Shown: positions 10,801 through 22,850, counted from the stretch's first letter. The stretch is DNA of 64,000 bases from Paulownia fortunei (GCA_019321725.1 CM033109.1:16895993-16959992); one strand, 5' to 3'. The notes: generated by a model not told the origin, from the letters alone. Translations and numbers: made by a program.

Positions 10801-12236
10801 AGCTCAATTGTGATTAGGTATGATATGGGATGTGTGATGGTGGATCTTCTTAATATAATTGGTGCTCTCTCTCAAGTAGGACCTAATCTACACCTAGTAG
10901 GCCACCGATGCCATCTCTAGCTACAAGCCATCCCACTAAGAGTGTCCTGCGTTTTGTAAATTCTACTAGCTTTTAGTTTTTACACTTATGATTACCACAC
11001 ATAGCTATGCCTATATCTCTTTAGGGGTTGGTTTGTGACATATACTACCTGATCCATTTGCACAACCTCACCTCTCGATCTTAATTACAATAATTTAAAT
11101 CAACTTGAAATTGGGCAAGTCTCAAGAAGCATTAAACATATAATATATGCTCATCACAATAAAAACAATATTCCAGTCACAATATAAATATCAATATATA
11201 ACTCCATTAAGATGGCTTTCCAAGCCATGACAAAAGTGGTTTAGTTCATATGGAAATTAAGCAAGCACCAAGTGTTTCCCAACATCATGATTCTTACAAT
11301 TTTTTCAAAACTAAGCGAAATGAAAAAAAGAAATTAAAGTAGAAGATTACAACCATTAAGTGATTTTTCACTTCTTTTTCAAAATCTTCGATACCCAATG
11401 AAGCTCCGCATCTTCTTGTCTTTAAATACCAAGCTCCTTGGTAATGTGTGTTTATGTTCTTGGAGTACTGTGTGAAGAAATATGGAGAAATGTGTATTTT
11501 TGGTAGAGAAGAAATGTGTGTGAGAATTTAGGTATAGAGTGTGTGGATGATGAATTGTGTGTTTGATGAGTATATTGTGTGTTGTTTAAGAAATTATATG
11601 TAACCATATGTGTATCTCACATTTTTATGATGTAATTGTGCACGTATAGTATATTTAATAGAGTATCACATGGTGCATGAGGGTGTAGTGGTGTATAACA
11701 AGAAAGATTCTATGAATGACTTTGATTGCCGCTTGTCCTTCAAAATCCATAGATATTGTTTTTCAACTCTAGACCACTAGCACCGCGGCACGGAGATCAG
11801 GCCCTATAACTCCAAATGCCGTATTCTTCAGGCAGGGTAGTGTGGCCTGAGGGGTATCGCGATACTTCACAAGTTGCTGTTCACTACCTATTTTATGCCC
11901 CTCACACCATAGTGCAACCCTATAGGGTGTCATGGCGTGAGGTCTTGCACTTCAGACTCCGCGACACCACTTTAGGAGGTGTCGTGGCACCAAACATTCT
12001 TCAGCTATTATCCATTTTTCCCTCTGGCACCGTAGCGCCATTTCCTTGGTATCGCGATGCAAGATCATTTGTCACCAAACTTAGCCATTTTCACCATGAT
12101 TTTACTCCATTCTTAATTCTTAGTCTCTATACATAATTATCACAAAATAAGGCATAACTATATCGATCATAAGGTAAAAACATATGCAATTGTGCTCATG
12201 GAGATGTTGAAAATGTCATACTTTTCAAGCCTATCA
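10800..12236 (-). repeat. Gypsy-1 3' LTR, truncated
   Basis: Matches the 5' LTR copy at about 24,765-26,089 throughout, including the block ending AGCTACAnGCCATCC, the ACCACTnGCACCGCG block, and the shared end GAGCCTATCA/AAGCCTATCA. On the minus strand it starts TGATAGGCT. About 275 bp of the far end are missing, replaced by the copia-F leader at about 10,800. Confidence 0.85.
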
Positions 12237-13979
12237 ACTACCTCCAAACATACTTTTTGCTTGTCCTTGAGTAAAACTCAAAATTAAATAATCATAGACT
12301 CATACTTTGATCATGAATTACTAAGCTTGATCAACCAGTTCAAGTGCCTCATATCTTTATTGCACATGAATCTGAAGGTTAGTCACAAAGCTAGTCGAAT
12401 GACCCTACAAAACTTGTGTTTGATCAATTTTGTCATGAATTCAAAACGTGCGTATGTGAAGTGTTAAGTTCAAGTTTCATGTATATATTTTTGGTATGAT
12501 TTCACAACCAATGATCCCCTTAGTCTAAGCAAGGAGTCTCTTTGGTGCTTAATATGCTTGATTTTCATACACCTTCTTCACTAATGCAGACACCACACAA
12601 ACTTAGATCAATAGGACTTTAATAAGCTTGTAATGTAAGGTTTAGGTTCTAGTTGCCAAGAAAGGGTAAGGGTAACACAAAACAAGAGAACAAAGTTTTT
12701 TTGCACTTCAACATCTTTACTGTCCTTTTTTCTTTCTTCCCCAATTCCTCCATTGCCTTTTTGGGATTCATACTTTTCATCATGTTCTTTTTGCTTGAAA
12801 CTTATTTTATTCTTTCATACACATTTTTTTCTTTCTATTTTATTTTTTTCTATCTTTTTTTCTTCATGAATCCCAAGGCTTTATTTTTTTTTCTTCATTC
12901 CTTCACAATCCCCAAACTTATTTCTTTTTGTCGAATTGGGTTGTAATGTCTCCCTTACTTGCATCAGTTACTCATACACCCTTATTTTTTCATTCATATA
13001 CCCTCATCAAAAGTTCACAATGTGTTGCACACTAAGCTCACTTTGGGACAACTCATGGTTTTTTGGGTTATACATGGTGGATGTATTGAGCTTATATGAA
13101 ATAAAGTCGAATGGTGGTAATTCATACGCTTTACATATGCTATTGTTCTCAATAAGGCATAATGGGGTGACTAGTGATAGATATGTACTCATGGTAGGCT
13201 TGGAAGGCTCAAACGAGTCAAATATGTCCTAAATTATTTTCTAATTTGCTAGTTATCTAGGATTTCGCCTTAAAAGGTAATCAATCAAATTTTAGAACAC
13301 CACAAAATGGTCAATAAAACTCATTGAAAGCAAAATCCAGCACCAAGTAGCATGCAATTCACAAGAATTCGGCACAACATGCTTAATGAAAATTCATCAA
13401 TCATGACAAAGATCAAATACACACAAGAATCACCATGTTACAAAGCTAGCAACCTTTCTTTCCTCTAGACTCTATATAATATCAATTAAGTTTTATCATA
13501 GGCTATCGGTCATCAAGTTATTAATTCAATCACAAAACTTGAACTTACTAAGTTTATTAACAAAGCATGCTTGCTCTTGGACTCTTATTGCATACATGTA
13601 ATTCCACACAGTTCATCAATTAAAATTAAAAAAATTACCTCAATTTTTCACATAAACCTCAAACACACAAAATACAAATCCCACCCATAATCTTAAAATC
13701 AACATTATCTTCAATGCTAATGAATTAAAGCATACAAGAGAGGGAAAATAGAAAATTCCCTTTTAAATAGATGATGCCGTTGGAGTTCATGGGAGATCCA
13801 CATATATCACCAAGGAGATGTTCATCTACACAAGAAAAGAAGACATAAAAGCACATGGGCTATCCACAAAATACCAAGAAATAATAAAAAATGAAAACAA
13901 CCAAAATAAAAAAAGTACTAAGGGAAGGAATAGTTCTAATTTATAGTCTTTAGATTAACTTAAAATATCTCATGGGGAG
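12237..13979 (-). other. Gypsy-1 3' non-coding region
   Basis: Between integrase and 3' LTR. On the minus strand it includes AAGTTTGGGGATTGTGAA (near 12,900), also found in gypsy-2 (39,399-39,430), followed by low-complexity T-rich and A-rich tracts. An envelope-like third ORF, as in some Athila elements, is not detectable. Confidence 0.6.
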
Positions 13980-15410
13980 TAGGCAAGAATAATAGTGGAC
14001 ATGGTGCCATCAATGCCACTCCCCAAATACGACTTCAACCTTTATCTATTCACTTTGAAAGCGTCTATCTTCGGAGTGTAAACCTTAATAACTCTAGAAG
14101 AAAAGCCTTTGGTGATGGTAAAAGACCTGAACTACTGTAACTTCAACTTGCCCGAAAAGAGTTTTAGTCGTGAGTTGTGTAAGAGCATAAGATCCCCTTC
14201 AATAAATTCTTTCTTCACAATGTGCTTGTGTTGCCATTGTTTAGTCTTTTCCTTGTAGAGTTTAGCATTTTTGTATGCTTGGCCTCAGAACTCCTCCATC
14301 CTATTCAATTACAATAACCAGTTTTGCCCTGCAGCTTGCATATCAAAGTTTAAAAATTTAATAGCCTAATACACATGATGCTTTAGTTCAATAGGGAGAT
14401 GACATGCTTTACCAAAGACCAACCTATATGGTGACATCCCATTAGGTGTTTTATATGCCATTCTATAAACCTATAAAGCATCATCAAGTCCCAATGCCTA
14501 ATCCTTGCTAGTCAAGCTCACTATTTTTTTCAGGTTTGATTTTTCTATTAGATACTTCTACTTGTCTACTTATTTAGGGGTGATACAAGGTAGCAATTCT
14601 ATGTGTGACTCTATACTTACTCAAGAGTTTCTCAAATTGCTTGTTACAAAAGTGATAACTACTGTCACTAATAATTGCCCTAGGTATGCCAAATTTAGTG
14701 AAAATGTGTTTCTTTTAAAATTAGACCACTGCCCTATAGTTATTAGTGCGAAATTCTTTCACTTCAACCCATTTAGACATGTAATCTACAGCAACAAGTA
14801 TAAATTTATTGGAGCAAGAACTAGAAAAATGACCCTTGAAATCAAGTCCCCACAAATCAAATATCTCGTATTCAAGAATATTATTGAAAGGCATTTCATT
14901 TCTCCTAGAGATGTTTCTGGTTTGTTGATACCTCACATAACAAGAAACATGAGCATAGGTATCTTTATATGAAGTGGGCCAATAAAAATTGGGCTAGAGT
15001 ACTTTAGCAGCCATTTTTTAAGGACCAAAATGACCACCTACCTCCTGATCTTGGTATTGGTGCAATGTAGACATCATCTCTTCTTCAAGCACACATCGCT
15101 GCATAATATTATGTGCACAAACTTTGAACAAAAATGGATTCTCCCATATATAATATTTAACATCGGATAAAAACTTTTCTTTGATGAAATGAAAGATCAA
15201 GGGGTAGGACTCTGGACGTAATGTAATTGGATTGTGCAAACTAGTGAGGTGATGACAAAGCATACAATTACTCATCTAGAATTTTTTCATCAATTGGTTT
15301 AACATCATTATGCTCAATACTATAACTCTCTATCATAGACAAGTGATTAGCAAAAATATTTCCCATGCCCTTCTTATCTCTAATCTCAATGTCATATTCT
15401 TGCAACAAAA
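13980..15410 (-). pseudogene. Gypsy-1 integrase
   Basis: Minus strand, N- to C-terminus. The zinc-binding/pre-core region is at 15,275-15,018 (FLSDVKYYIWENPFLFKVCA, then HQYQDQEVGGHFGP). The catalytic core at 14,936-14,721 has FDLWGLDFKG with the first catalytic Asp and LVAVDYMSKWVE. The second catalytic block follows at 14,710-14,640 in another frame (GIPRAIISDSSYHFCN, where SDGG has become SDSS). A C-terminal remnant is at about 14,120-14,040 (equivalent of FKVNGQRLK). It would insert element cDNA into host DNA. Multiple stops and frame changes. The RNase H end is separated from it by copia H, inserted at 15,416. Confidence 0.8.
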
Positions 15411-15415
15411 GAATC
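15411..15415. repeat. Target-site duplication of copia H, left copy
   Basis: GAATC lies directly before the TGTTGAG start of the H 5' LTR, and the same five bases follow the 3' LTR at 20,546-20,550. Confidence 0.9.
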
Positions 15416-15634
15416 TGTTGAGATATTTAGTAAAGGGGGAATCTGTGTATTTTAGGTAATTTTGTTTGATCCCTATTTTTTAGGGATTTGTTGAGCTGTA
15501 TACTCTGGTTAGGGTGATTTCCTTATTTTGTAAGACAGGGAGTTCCTAATTTAGCTTCTTACCTATGTATTATAAATATGTGTATACTAGATCATACAAA
15601 TTATTGAAATTTTTACAGTTAGCCATTCTCAACA
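15416..15634 (+). repeat. Copia-H 5' LTR
   Basis: Starts TGTTGAGATATTTAGTAA and ends GCCATTCTCAACA. It carries a TATA box (TATAAATA at 15,571-15,578) about 60 bp before its end. Its partner is 20,328-20,545. Confidence 0.93.
15571..15578 (+). promoter_or_regulatory. TATA box in the H LTR
   Basis: TATAAATA; the equivalent in the 3' LTR is TATAAAT at 20,484-20,490. This is the likely core promoter of the element. Confidence 0.6.
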
Positions 15635-15648
15635 TAGTATTAGAGCCC
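15635..15648 (+). other. Primer-binding site of copia H
   Basis: TAGTATTAGAGCCC starts directly at the LTR end. It differs from the initiator-Met-tRNA site TGGTATCAGAGCC by two transitions (G to A, C to T). Confidence 0.8.
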
Positions 15649-15815
15649 TATTTTCTTTTTTTTTTGGGGTTATTTATGCTCTCGTCTTTATTGCTAATTT
15701 ATGATTCAAGCGTTCTTTTCGCAGTTCTGATTGCTGCCCGCTTGTATCCTTATTTTCAATCCTTTAGTGCTTCTCATAATCACCCTCAAGATCGTGATTC
15801 TTTTATCTAAGAATC

Positions 15816-16800
15816 TTGTTAGATTTATCTGCAACTAACAACACAACGGAGGCTTCTAAAACTTCTCTGGTCGATAGCAACAACTCCTCAACAATAGATT
15901 TAGAGAACATTCAAGCAGCATATAGATTAAATAACAAAAATTATTTGAAGTGGTCTCAATTAGTTCACACTTTTTTGAAGGGAAGAGGTAAACTAAGTTA
16001 CCTACTCGGTAATGGTCTTAAAGAGGGAGATCCCAAATTTGATGCTTTGGATGAACAAGATTCGCTTGTCATGTCCTGGTTTGGAACTCTATGATGCTAG
16101 AAATCAGTGACATATGTATGTGTCTAAGCACAACAAAGGAGATATAGGATGCCGTCAAGCAGACTTACTCTAAAGTGAATGATGCTGCACAGATTTTTGA
16201 AATCAAGATTAAAATTTCAGCCACCAAGCAGGGAAACTGGCCAGTCATAAAATATTCTAAACTTTTGAAAGGTCTTTGCAAGCAATGGACTATTACCATT
16301 GTATTCAAATAAAGTGCAGTGATGATGTAGTCATTCTTAAGAGATTCATTGAAAAAGGACAAATTTATGATTTTCTCGCTGGATTAAACATGGAGTTTGA
16401 TATAGTAAGAGTACAAATACTTGGGAAGGAAGATCTACCATCCTTAAATGAGACAATTGCAATTGTTCTTGTTTAAGAAGGCATAAGAGGTGTTATGATT
16501 GAAACAAACACTGTCGAGAGTTCTACTTTGGTATTAAAGACTACAAATATGAAGGGCTTTAGCCCCAAATAACATTTGAATATTGATACTAGGTAGGTTG
16601 TCGCATCAAGATAATTGGACAAGGATTCCTTATGGTGTACATACTGCCATAACTTTGTCACACTAAAGAAAACTGTTGGAAACTCAATGGAGAACCCCCA
16701 AATATAAATAGAAATTTTGCAAATACAAATGAACGGGGACAAACACATATTGTCAGCACTCATTCTAGTAGTGGAAAATGTCCACAGAATTTAATTCCTG
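15816..16800 (+). pseudogene. Copia-H gag
   Basis: The first block (15,816-16,094) holds AAYRLNNKNYLKWSQLVHTF, KGRGKLSYLLGNG and EGDPKFDALDEQDSLVMSWF, the N-terminal UBN2/copia gag signature; it opens with TTG, so the original ATG has been lost. After stops the gag continues at 16,276-16,476 with the YDFLAGLNMEFDIVRVQILG block. A zinc knuckle is not recognisable; a remnant may lie near 16,620-16,680. Gag would package element RNA. Confidence 0.8.
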
Positions 16801-17160
16801 ACTTTATCGAAGAAGAAATTGAGAAGTTGAAATATTTTTTGGGATCTCTCAAAATACCATCACCGGTAGGTACATGTTCACTAGCATTTTTAGGGATATC
16901 TTCTTCTTTTTGTATTGCTAATGTCTTGGATACAGTTGCTCCAAACACATGGGTAATTGATTCTGGTGCAACTGACCATATGACCCGTTCCTCCAAAAAA
17001 ATCATCTCTTATACTCCTTGCTCTAGTAATAAGAAAAGCGATAGCTCTATTACCACTATAGCAGGATAATGAGACATTTGTATAAACAACGCCCTCACAC
17101 TTAAAAATGTCCTTCATGTTCCCAATTTGTTTACGAATCTTGTTTCAATCAACAAACTTA
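16801..17160 (+). pseudogene. Copia-H protease region
   Basis: At 16,827-17,069 the plus strand reads NTWVIDSGATDHMTRS, keeping the Asp-Ser-Gly-Ala active-site motif of copia proteases, then stops (TAA at 17,067). The next frame continues TLKNVLHVPNLFTNLVS, the usual sequence before the gag-pre-integrase domain. The active-site triad itself looks intact; the frame does not. Confidence 0.8.
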
Positions 17161-18428
17161 CCAAAGATTCAAATTACAGTGTGACATTTTATCCTTCTCA
17201 TTGTGTGTTTTAGGAACAGGGCATGAAGAGGATGATTGGACATGCTATTGAAAAAGATGGACTTTACTACTTGAAAGAACTAAGTGGCAGTACTAGCGTT
17301 AAGAGTTCCTTACCCATATCATTATTTTTTTAATCAGTTATTTCCAATAGAGACAAATTTGGCTTTATCATCGTCGTCTAGGTTACCCATCATTTAGTGT
17401 TCTTAAGTTGATGTTTCCTTCATTATTCAAAGGGCCAGTCATTGAGAAATTTCATTGTAGTGATTGCGAACTTGCCAAGCACAAGCTTGCTTCTTTTCCA
17501 ATAAGTAATACAAAAACATTTGTTCATTTCGCTCTTATTCATAGTCATATATAGGGGCCATCTAAAGTTCCTAGTGTTTCTAGTGCTAAGTGGTTTGTGT
17601 CATTTATTGATGACTACACTCGTGTGACGTGGATATATCTTATGAAAAATAAATATGATGTTAGCACATTATTTTCCAATTTTTATAACATGGTCAAGAC
17701 TTAATTTGATATGGGAATTAAACAATTTTGATCCGATAATTCTAAGGACTATTTAAAATAATTTATCTCCCCATTCTTTTAAAATTAGGGAATTATTCAT
17801 GAATTCTCTTGTGTTAGCTCACCTCAACAAAATGGGGTGGCCAAACGAAAGAATGGTCATCTTTTTGCTATCACAAGGGCATCCTTATTTCACAAAAATA
17901 TCCCAAAACAATACTAGGGAGAAGCTCTCTTAACTGCTGCCCATCTCTTAAATAGACTACTAAAGAGAGTTCCTAGCTTTAAAGGTCCCATGGAAATACT
18001 TGCAAAATTCTTTCCGAATTTCAATGTGTGAAACAACCTAATTCCTAGAATTCTTGAAAGTGTTGCCTTTATTCATGTTCACTCTCAAAATTGAGAAAAA
18101 CTTGAACCACGTTCTCTCAAATTTGTTTTCATTGGCTATTCATCCACTCAAAAGGGTACAAATATTTCCATCCACCAACAAAAAAATTCTTCATTTTTAT
18201 TGATGTCATCTTTGTCAAAATCGAGTCATATTTTTAACATTTCAATCTTTTGGGGAGACTTTGAGTGAAGATAGTGAAAAAGATTTATTCGTTCTTGGTC
18301 TATTGAGTCAGTCAAATTCCTAGTCTACAACTATTGAGTCTACTGAGATATTTCAACGTAATTCTGAGTTAGTCGAATCCATACTAGTTATCAACTCATC
18401 TTCTAATCAACCTAATTCTCAATCTGGA
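17161..18428 (+). pseudogene. Copia-H integrase
   Basis: The gag-pre-integrase/zinc region is at about 17,340-17,540, decayed. The core around 17,580-17,850 shows FIDDYTRVTW-like and 'SPQQNGVAKRKN' (usual form TPQQNGVAERKN), so the Glu of the DDE triad has become Lys, with a stop before the QQNGV block. The GYSSTQKG motif (18,130-18,160) is the usual FVGYSSTQKGYKC region. Stops are frequent. It would insert element cDNA. Confidence 0.75.
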
Positions 18429-18788
18429 ATGGTATTGGAAATAGGAAAACATTGCACTACTCGGCCACTACAAGTTTATTCTAGGAAACAAAAGCCAATC
18501 TCTGAACATGTACATGTCCAATCACCTGTTCGAGCTACTATTCAATTACCAAATATAACCTCAAGACCTGCCGAGAACACCATGCATCCAGCAAGCCCTG
18601 CTAAGAACATTACACCATCATCAGGCGCCATGGAACCAACAAATGAAATTGTTGAACAAGTGACTATAACTTACCAATTGCCCTTAGAAAAGAAATTAGA
18701 AACTACACAAAATATCCATTTTACTTGTTCATGTCCTATAAAAACTTATCTAAGAGCCACAGAGCCTTCTTTAGTACTCTACACATAA
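18429..18788 (+). pseudogene. Copia-H linker between integrase and RT
   Basis: A 119-codon open stretch starting LEIGKHCTTRPLQVYSRKQK (usual form ...LRVYSRR). It is the low-conservation linker before the RT in copia polyproteins. No domain is expected. It ends before the first RT block. Confidence 0.6.
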
Positions 18789-20318
18789 TTGCTATTCCAA
18801 GAAACCTATCTGAGGTATTGGGAAATGAGAGGTGAGAGAATGCCATGAAATTGGAAATGAAAGCTTTAGAGAAGAATAAAACATAGGACTTGGTTAGGTT
18901 ACCCAAAGAAAAGAAGTTAGTTGGATGTAGGTGGATTTTTATAGTAAAATACAAGTCAGATGGTTCTCTAGAGATATATAAGGGAAGATTGGTCGCCAAA
19001 GGCTACACTCAAACATATGGCATAGACTACATGGAGACATTCGCCCTAGTTGCAAAAATAAATACGTACGAGTTCTTATATCATTGGCTGCTAATTTTTG
19101 ATGGGGTTTACAATAGTTTGACATAAAAAATGCACTTTTACATAGTGATCTACAAGAAAAAGTTACATGGAAGTTCCTCCAAGGTGGGGTTTGAATCCAA
19201 AGCAGGGATGGTGTGTAAATTAAAAAAAGCCCTATATGGACTCAAGCAGTCTCCAAGGGCCTGGTTTGGGAGATTTACAAAGGTGATGATAGCCCTGGGA
19301 TATAGCCAGAGTCAAGGAGACCATACTTTATTTGTGAAACACTCAAAGTTAGGGGGAGTGACAAGATTGTTTGTATATGTCAACGATATCATAGTGATAG
19401 GCAATGATGCTGAAGGAATACAAAGTTTTAAAAAATGTTTAGAAATGGAGTTTGACATCAAGGAATTTGAAAAGTTAAAATACTTTTTGGGTATTGAAGT
19501 AGCGCATTTAGAGGCGGTAATTTTCATATCACAATAGAAGTATGTGCTGGATTTATTAAAGAAGACTGGAGTGTTAGGGTGTAAGCTAATTGATACACCT
19601 ATCGAGTTTAACCACATGGTATATGATGCTTCAAAAGATATAGTTGAGGATAGAAGTTCTTATTAAAGACTCATTGGGAGATTGATTTATTTGATGCATA
19701 CGAGACTAGACATTGCCTTTGCTATAAGCGTTGTTAGTCAATTTATACATAATCCCAAAGAAATGTATCTTAAGGCTGTACATAGAATCTTGCACTATTT
19801 GAAGAGCACCCTTGGGAGATAAATCTTGTTTAAGAAAGGATGAAACATGACACTAGAGATCTACACTGATATAGATTACGCAGGTTCTTAGTTGACATGA
19901 GATCAACTTCAGGTTATTGCACTTTCCTAGGTGGTAATGTTGTAACATGGAGAAGTAAAAAATAAAGTGTGGTGGCGAGATCAAGTATAGAATCTGAGTT
20001 TAGATAAATGGCGCTTGGGATATGTGAATTGTTATTGTTAAAGATAATTTTAGATGACCTGCTTATGAAATGGGAAAGCTCTATAGAATTATATTAAGAT
20101 AATAAGTCGGCTATAAGCATAGCTCATAATCCAATACAACATGATCGAATGATTGAAGTCGATCAACACTTTATCAAGGAGAAATAAACGGCCTGATATG
20201 TACTTCATTTTTTCAACTAAAGACCAAGTAACTGATGTACTTACAAAGGGGTTGCCAAGCACTATTTTCCAAAGGATTATCAGCAAGCTTGGAATTAAAG
20301 ATATTCATTCACCAATTT
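18789..20318 (+). pseudogene. Copia-H reverse transcriptase and RNase H
   Basis: RT starts near 18,840. It shows KKLVGCRWIFIVKYKSDGS and YKGRLVAKGYTQTYGIDY (18,890-19,040), then CKLKKALYGLKQSPRAWF and the catalytic box VYVNDIIVIGND (19,370-19,410), where YVDD has become YVND (Asn codon at 19,382-19,384). The connection region has RLIGRLIYLMHTRLDIAFAI (19,670-19,735). RNase H is at about 19,855-20,190 (YTDIDYAGS). The end reads DQVTDVLTKGLP (20,224-20,260), the standard copia C-terminus. Stops occur throughout. The Asp to Asn change alone would abolish polymerase activity. Confidence 0.85.
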
Positions 20319-20327
20319 GAGGGAGAG
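20319..20327 (+). other. Polypurine tract of copia H
   Basis: GAGGGAGAG immediately precedes the 3' LTR start TGTTGAG. It is the plus-strand DNA primer site. Confidence 0.85.
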
Positions 20328-20545
20328 TGTTGAGATATTTAGTAATGAGGGGAATCTATATATTTTATGTAATTTTGTTTAATGCCTGATTTTTGGGGAT
20401 TTGTTAAGCTGTAGACTTTGGTTAGGGTGATTTTCTTATTTTGTAAGATAGGAAGTTCCTGATTTAGCTCCTTACCTATATATTATAAATGTGTATACTA
20501 GATCATACAAATTAATGAAAGTTTTACAGTTAGCCATTCTCAATA
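20328..20545 (+). repeat. Copia-H 3' LTR
   Basis: Matches 15,416-15,634 end to end. Its last bases are CTCAATA rather than CTCAACA, so the terminal CA has become TA. Confidence 0.93.
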
Positions 20546-20550
20546 GAATC
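20546..20550. repeat. Target-site duplication of copia H, right copy
   Basis: GAATC, identical to 15,411-15,415, after which the gypsy-1 RNase H sequence resumes. Confidence 0.9.
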
Positions 20551-22330
20551 CATCTTATTAACCTTGGTTTTGTGTCTTCCTCAGCAAGATGGTATTTAAG
20601 TGTGGAGTGGTCCGTGAACACCCCCACTTTGGCTAAAACAAGGTATGAATGAAATTTATAAAATGCAAATACTACCGCTAGAAATTCTTTTTTAGTTGTA
20701 GCAAAATTTTGTTGTGCTTCATTCAAAGTACGACTAGTGTAGTAAATGGTTTGGAATACCTTGTTTTTCCTTTGCCCAAGGACTGGACTAATGGCTACAT
20801 CACTTGCATTACACATATGCTTAAATGGTAGGATCCAATCGAGTGCCCCCATGATGGGTGCGGTGATTAGCTTCTCCTTTAAAGTCTAGAATGCCTGCAA
20901 ACAATCATTATCAAAATTAAAATGTGCATCCTTAACTAAAAGACTTGAGAGGATTTTAGCAATTTGTGAAAAATTCTTGATAAACCGGCAGTAGAACCTA
21001 GCATGACCTAAGAAACTTCTTACTCTTTTCATCGATATAAGAGGAGGCAATTTCTCAATCACCTCCACCTTAGCCCTATCCACCACAATTCCCTATGTGA
21101 GATCTTGTGACCAAGGACAATACCTTTTTTGACCATAAAATGAAATTTCACCTAGTTCAAGATGAAATTGGTCTCCTCACATCTAGTTAATACCAAATCA
21201 AGATTTGAAAAGCAAGTATCAAATGAATATCTAAAAATTGAAAAATCATTCATGAAAATCTCAAGAAATTTTTCAACCATATCATGAAAAATAGCCATCA
21301 TGCATCTTTAAAATGCAGTGGGTGCATTACACAAATCAAATGGCATTCTTCTGAATGCAAATATACCATAAGGACAAGTGAAAGTAGTTTTCTCTTATTC
21401 CTGAGGAGCTATAGCAATTTGGATAGCCCAAATATCCATCAAGAAAGTAGTAACATTCAAAACCTACAAGCCTACCCAACATTTGATTAGTAAAGAAAGG
21501 GAAGAGTGGTCTTTTCTAGTAGCATTATTCAATCTCCTATAATCCATACACATTTTCCACCCTATGACCATCCTAGTTGGTATAAATTCATTTTGATCAT
21601 TATGAATAATCATACCTCTTTTTTTAGGCACACATTATATGGGACGCACCCACGTACTATAAAAAATGGGATAGATAATACCTGCATCAAGAAGTTTGAT
21701 GGTTTCGGCCTTTACTACTTCTTGCATCATTGGATTTAATCTCTTTTATAGCTGCACCACTGGCTTATAACTCTCATCCATTAAGATCTTGAGCATGAAA
21801 ATTGAGGGGCTAATTCCCTTAATGTCGGCTATCTTCATCCAAAGGCTCTCTTATGCTCCATAGGGACTCTTACGAGCTTTTCTTCCATCTCATATGTCAA
21901 TGAAGAAGAAATAATTATTGACAAGTAATTCAACTCATCAAGATAAGCATATTTCAAATAGGAGGCTCCTCAATGGACGGCTTTTGTTGTGTAGAGGGGC
22001 CTCTCCAATAATTCAAGTTATGGTTGAATGCTCTTCTTGTAAGAAGGGTTGGCCTTCAAATTTGCCACAATAGCCCATATCCCATCATTATCCTCCTCCT
22101 ATTTCTTAGCAAGTACAAAACACGTCTCCAACTTGTCTTTGAACTTTTTCTCATGTAAGAATTCAATAGCCAAATAATCAAATGCATCAATTTTATAATA
22201 TTTATGTTCATCTTCTTTGATGCTACATAGATTTGAGCACATTAAAAATTACTTGATCATCTCATACTCTAAGTATTGACCTTCCTAGTTGAACATCAAT
22301 TAATGCCTTACCTATAGCAAGGAAGGGTCT
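20551..22330 (-). pseudogene. Gypsy-1 reverse transcriptase and RNase H
   Basis: Minus strand. The pre-RT segment lies at about 22,000-21,760. RT is at 21,760-21,090, with a MQEVVKAETIKLLDAGIIYP-like start and the palm box IFMNDFSIF (Asn at 21,248-21,250 where FMDDF is expected). The thumb/connection at 21,086-20,886 has KLPPLISMKRVRSFLGHARF. RNase H is at 20,852-20,551 (KHMCNASDVAISPVLGQRKN, ATTKKEFLAVVFAFYKFHSY, FTDHSTLKYHLAEEDTKPRL), ending RWIL exactly at the copia-H insertion. Stops and frame changes occur. The Asp to Asn change makes it catalytically dead. Confidence 0.85.
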
Positions 22331-22850
22331 AACTAGAATAAGAGACATGTCCACATTATCTTCTAAGTCCAAAATAAGAAAGTCAACCAGAAATATGAAT
22401 TTGCCGACCTTGACAAGTACATCTTCAATGATGCTTGTAGGATACTTGATGGATCGATCAACAAGTTATAAAGATACCGCTGTAGGTTTTAACTCTCCAA
22501 GTCCAAGTTTCCTAAAAGTAGTCATAGGCATGAGATTAATACTAGCACCCAAATCCTACAAAACTTTGGAAAATGAAATTGGTCCAATAGTCAAGGGATA
22601 GAAAAACTCCCAGGTTCCTTAAGTTTAGAAGAAAGCTTTTTTGTACAATCGTTGAGCATATATCGAACAAGTTTACTATCTCATGTTCCTCCAATTTTCT
22701 CTTGTTTGATAAAATTTCTTTCAAGAATTTAGCATAACTCAACATTTGAAGTAAAGCATCGATAAATAGTATGTTAATATGTAATTTTTCAAAAACTTCA
22801 AGAAATTTGAAAAATTGCACATCAAACTTTTACTTTTTCAATGCCATAGG
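22331..22850 (-). pseudogene. Gypsy-1 aspartic protease
   Basis: Minus strand. The pre-protease block at 22,820-22,640 has FEKLHINILFIDALLQMLSY and FLKEILSNKRKLEEHE. The retropepsin follows, with DLGASINLMPMTTF near 22,553-22,515, preceded directly by a stop. The domain continues through RSIKYPTSIIEDVLVKVGKF and VRPFLAIGKALIDVQLGRSI to about 22,270. The Asp-Leu-Gly-Ala active-site motif is kept but the frame is interrupted. Confidence 0.8.

Larger units (their letters stand above)
15416..20545 (+). mobile_element. Complete short-LTR Ty1/copia element 'H' nested in gypsy-1
   Basis: 5,130 bp bounded by LTRs of 219 bp (15,416-15,634) and 218 bp (20,328-20,545), with perfect 5-bp target duplication GAATC, Met-tRNA PBS, polypurine tract, and the copia order gag-PR-IN-RT-RH on the plus strand. 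It splits the gypsy-1 sequence at the Arg-Trp-Ile-Leu-Leu-Leu-type stretch between RNase H and integrase; the unoccupied form can be read in gypsy-2 near 49,460-49,480. By eye the LTRs differ at about two dozen positions, mostly transitions, i.e. roughly 10%. Numerous stops show it is inactive. Confidence 0.93.

Noticed and set aside
12653..12946. 97-codon Phe-rich hydrophobic open frame, membrane-protein-like
   Set aside because: It comes from T-rich low-complexity DNA in the antisense direction of the gypsy-1 3' region.
12237..13979. Envelope-like third ORF expected for some Athila elements
   Set aside because: No open frame with signal or membrane features on the element's coding strand; only low-complexity sequence.
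14505..14972. 155-codon open frame on plus
   Set aside because: Antisense shadow of the gypsy-1 integrase core; the minus strand has the DFKG and VDYMSKW motifs.
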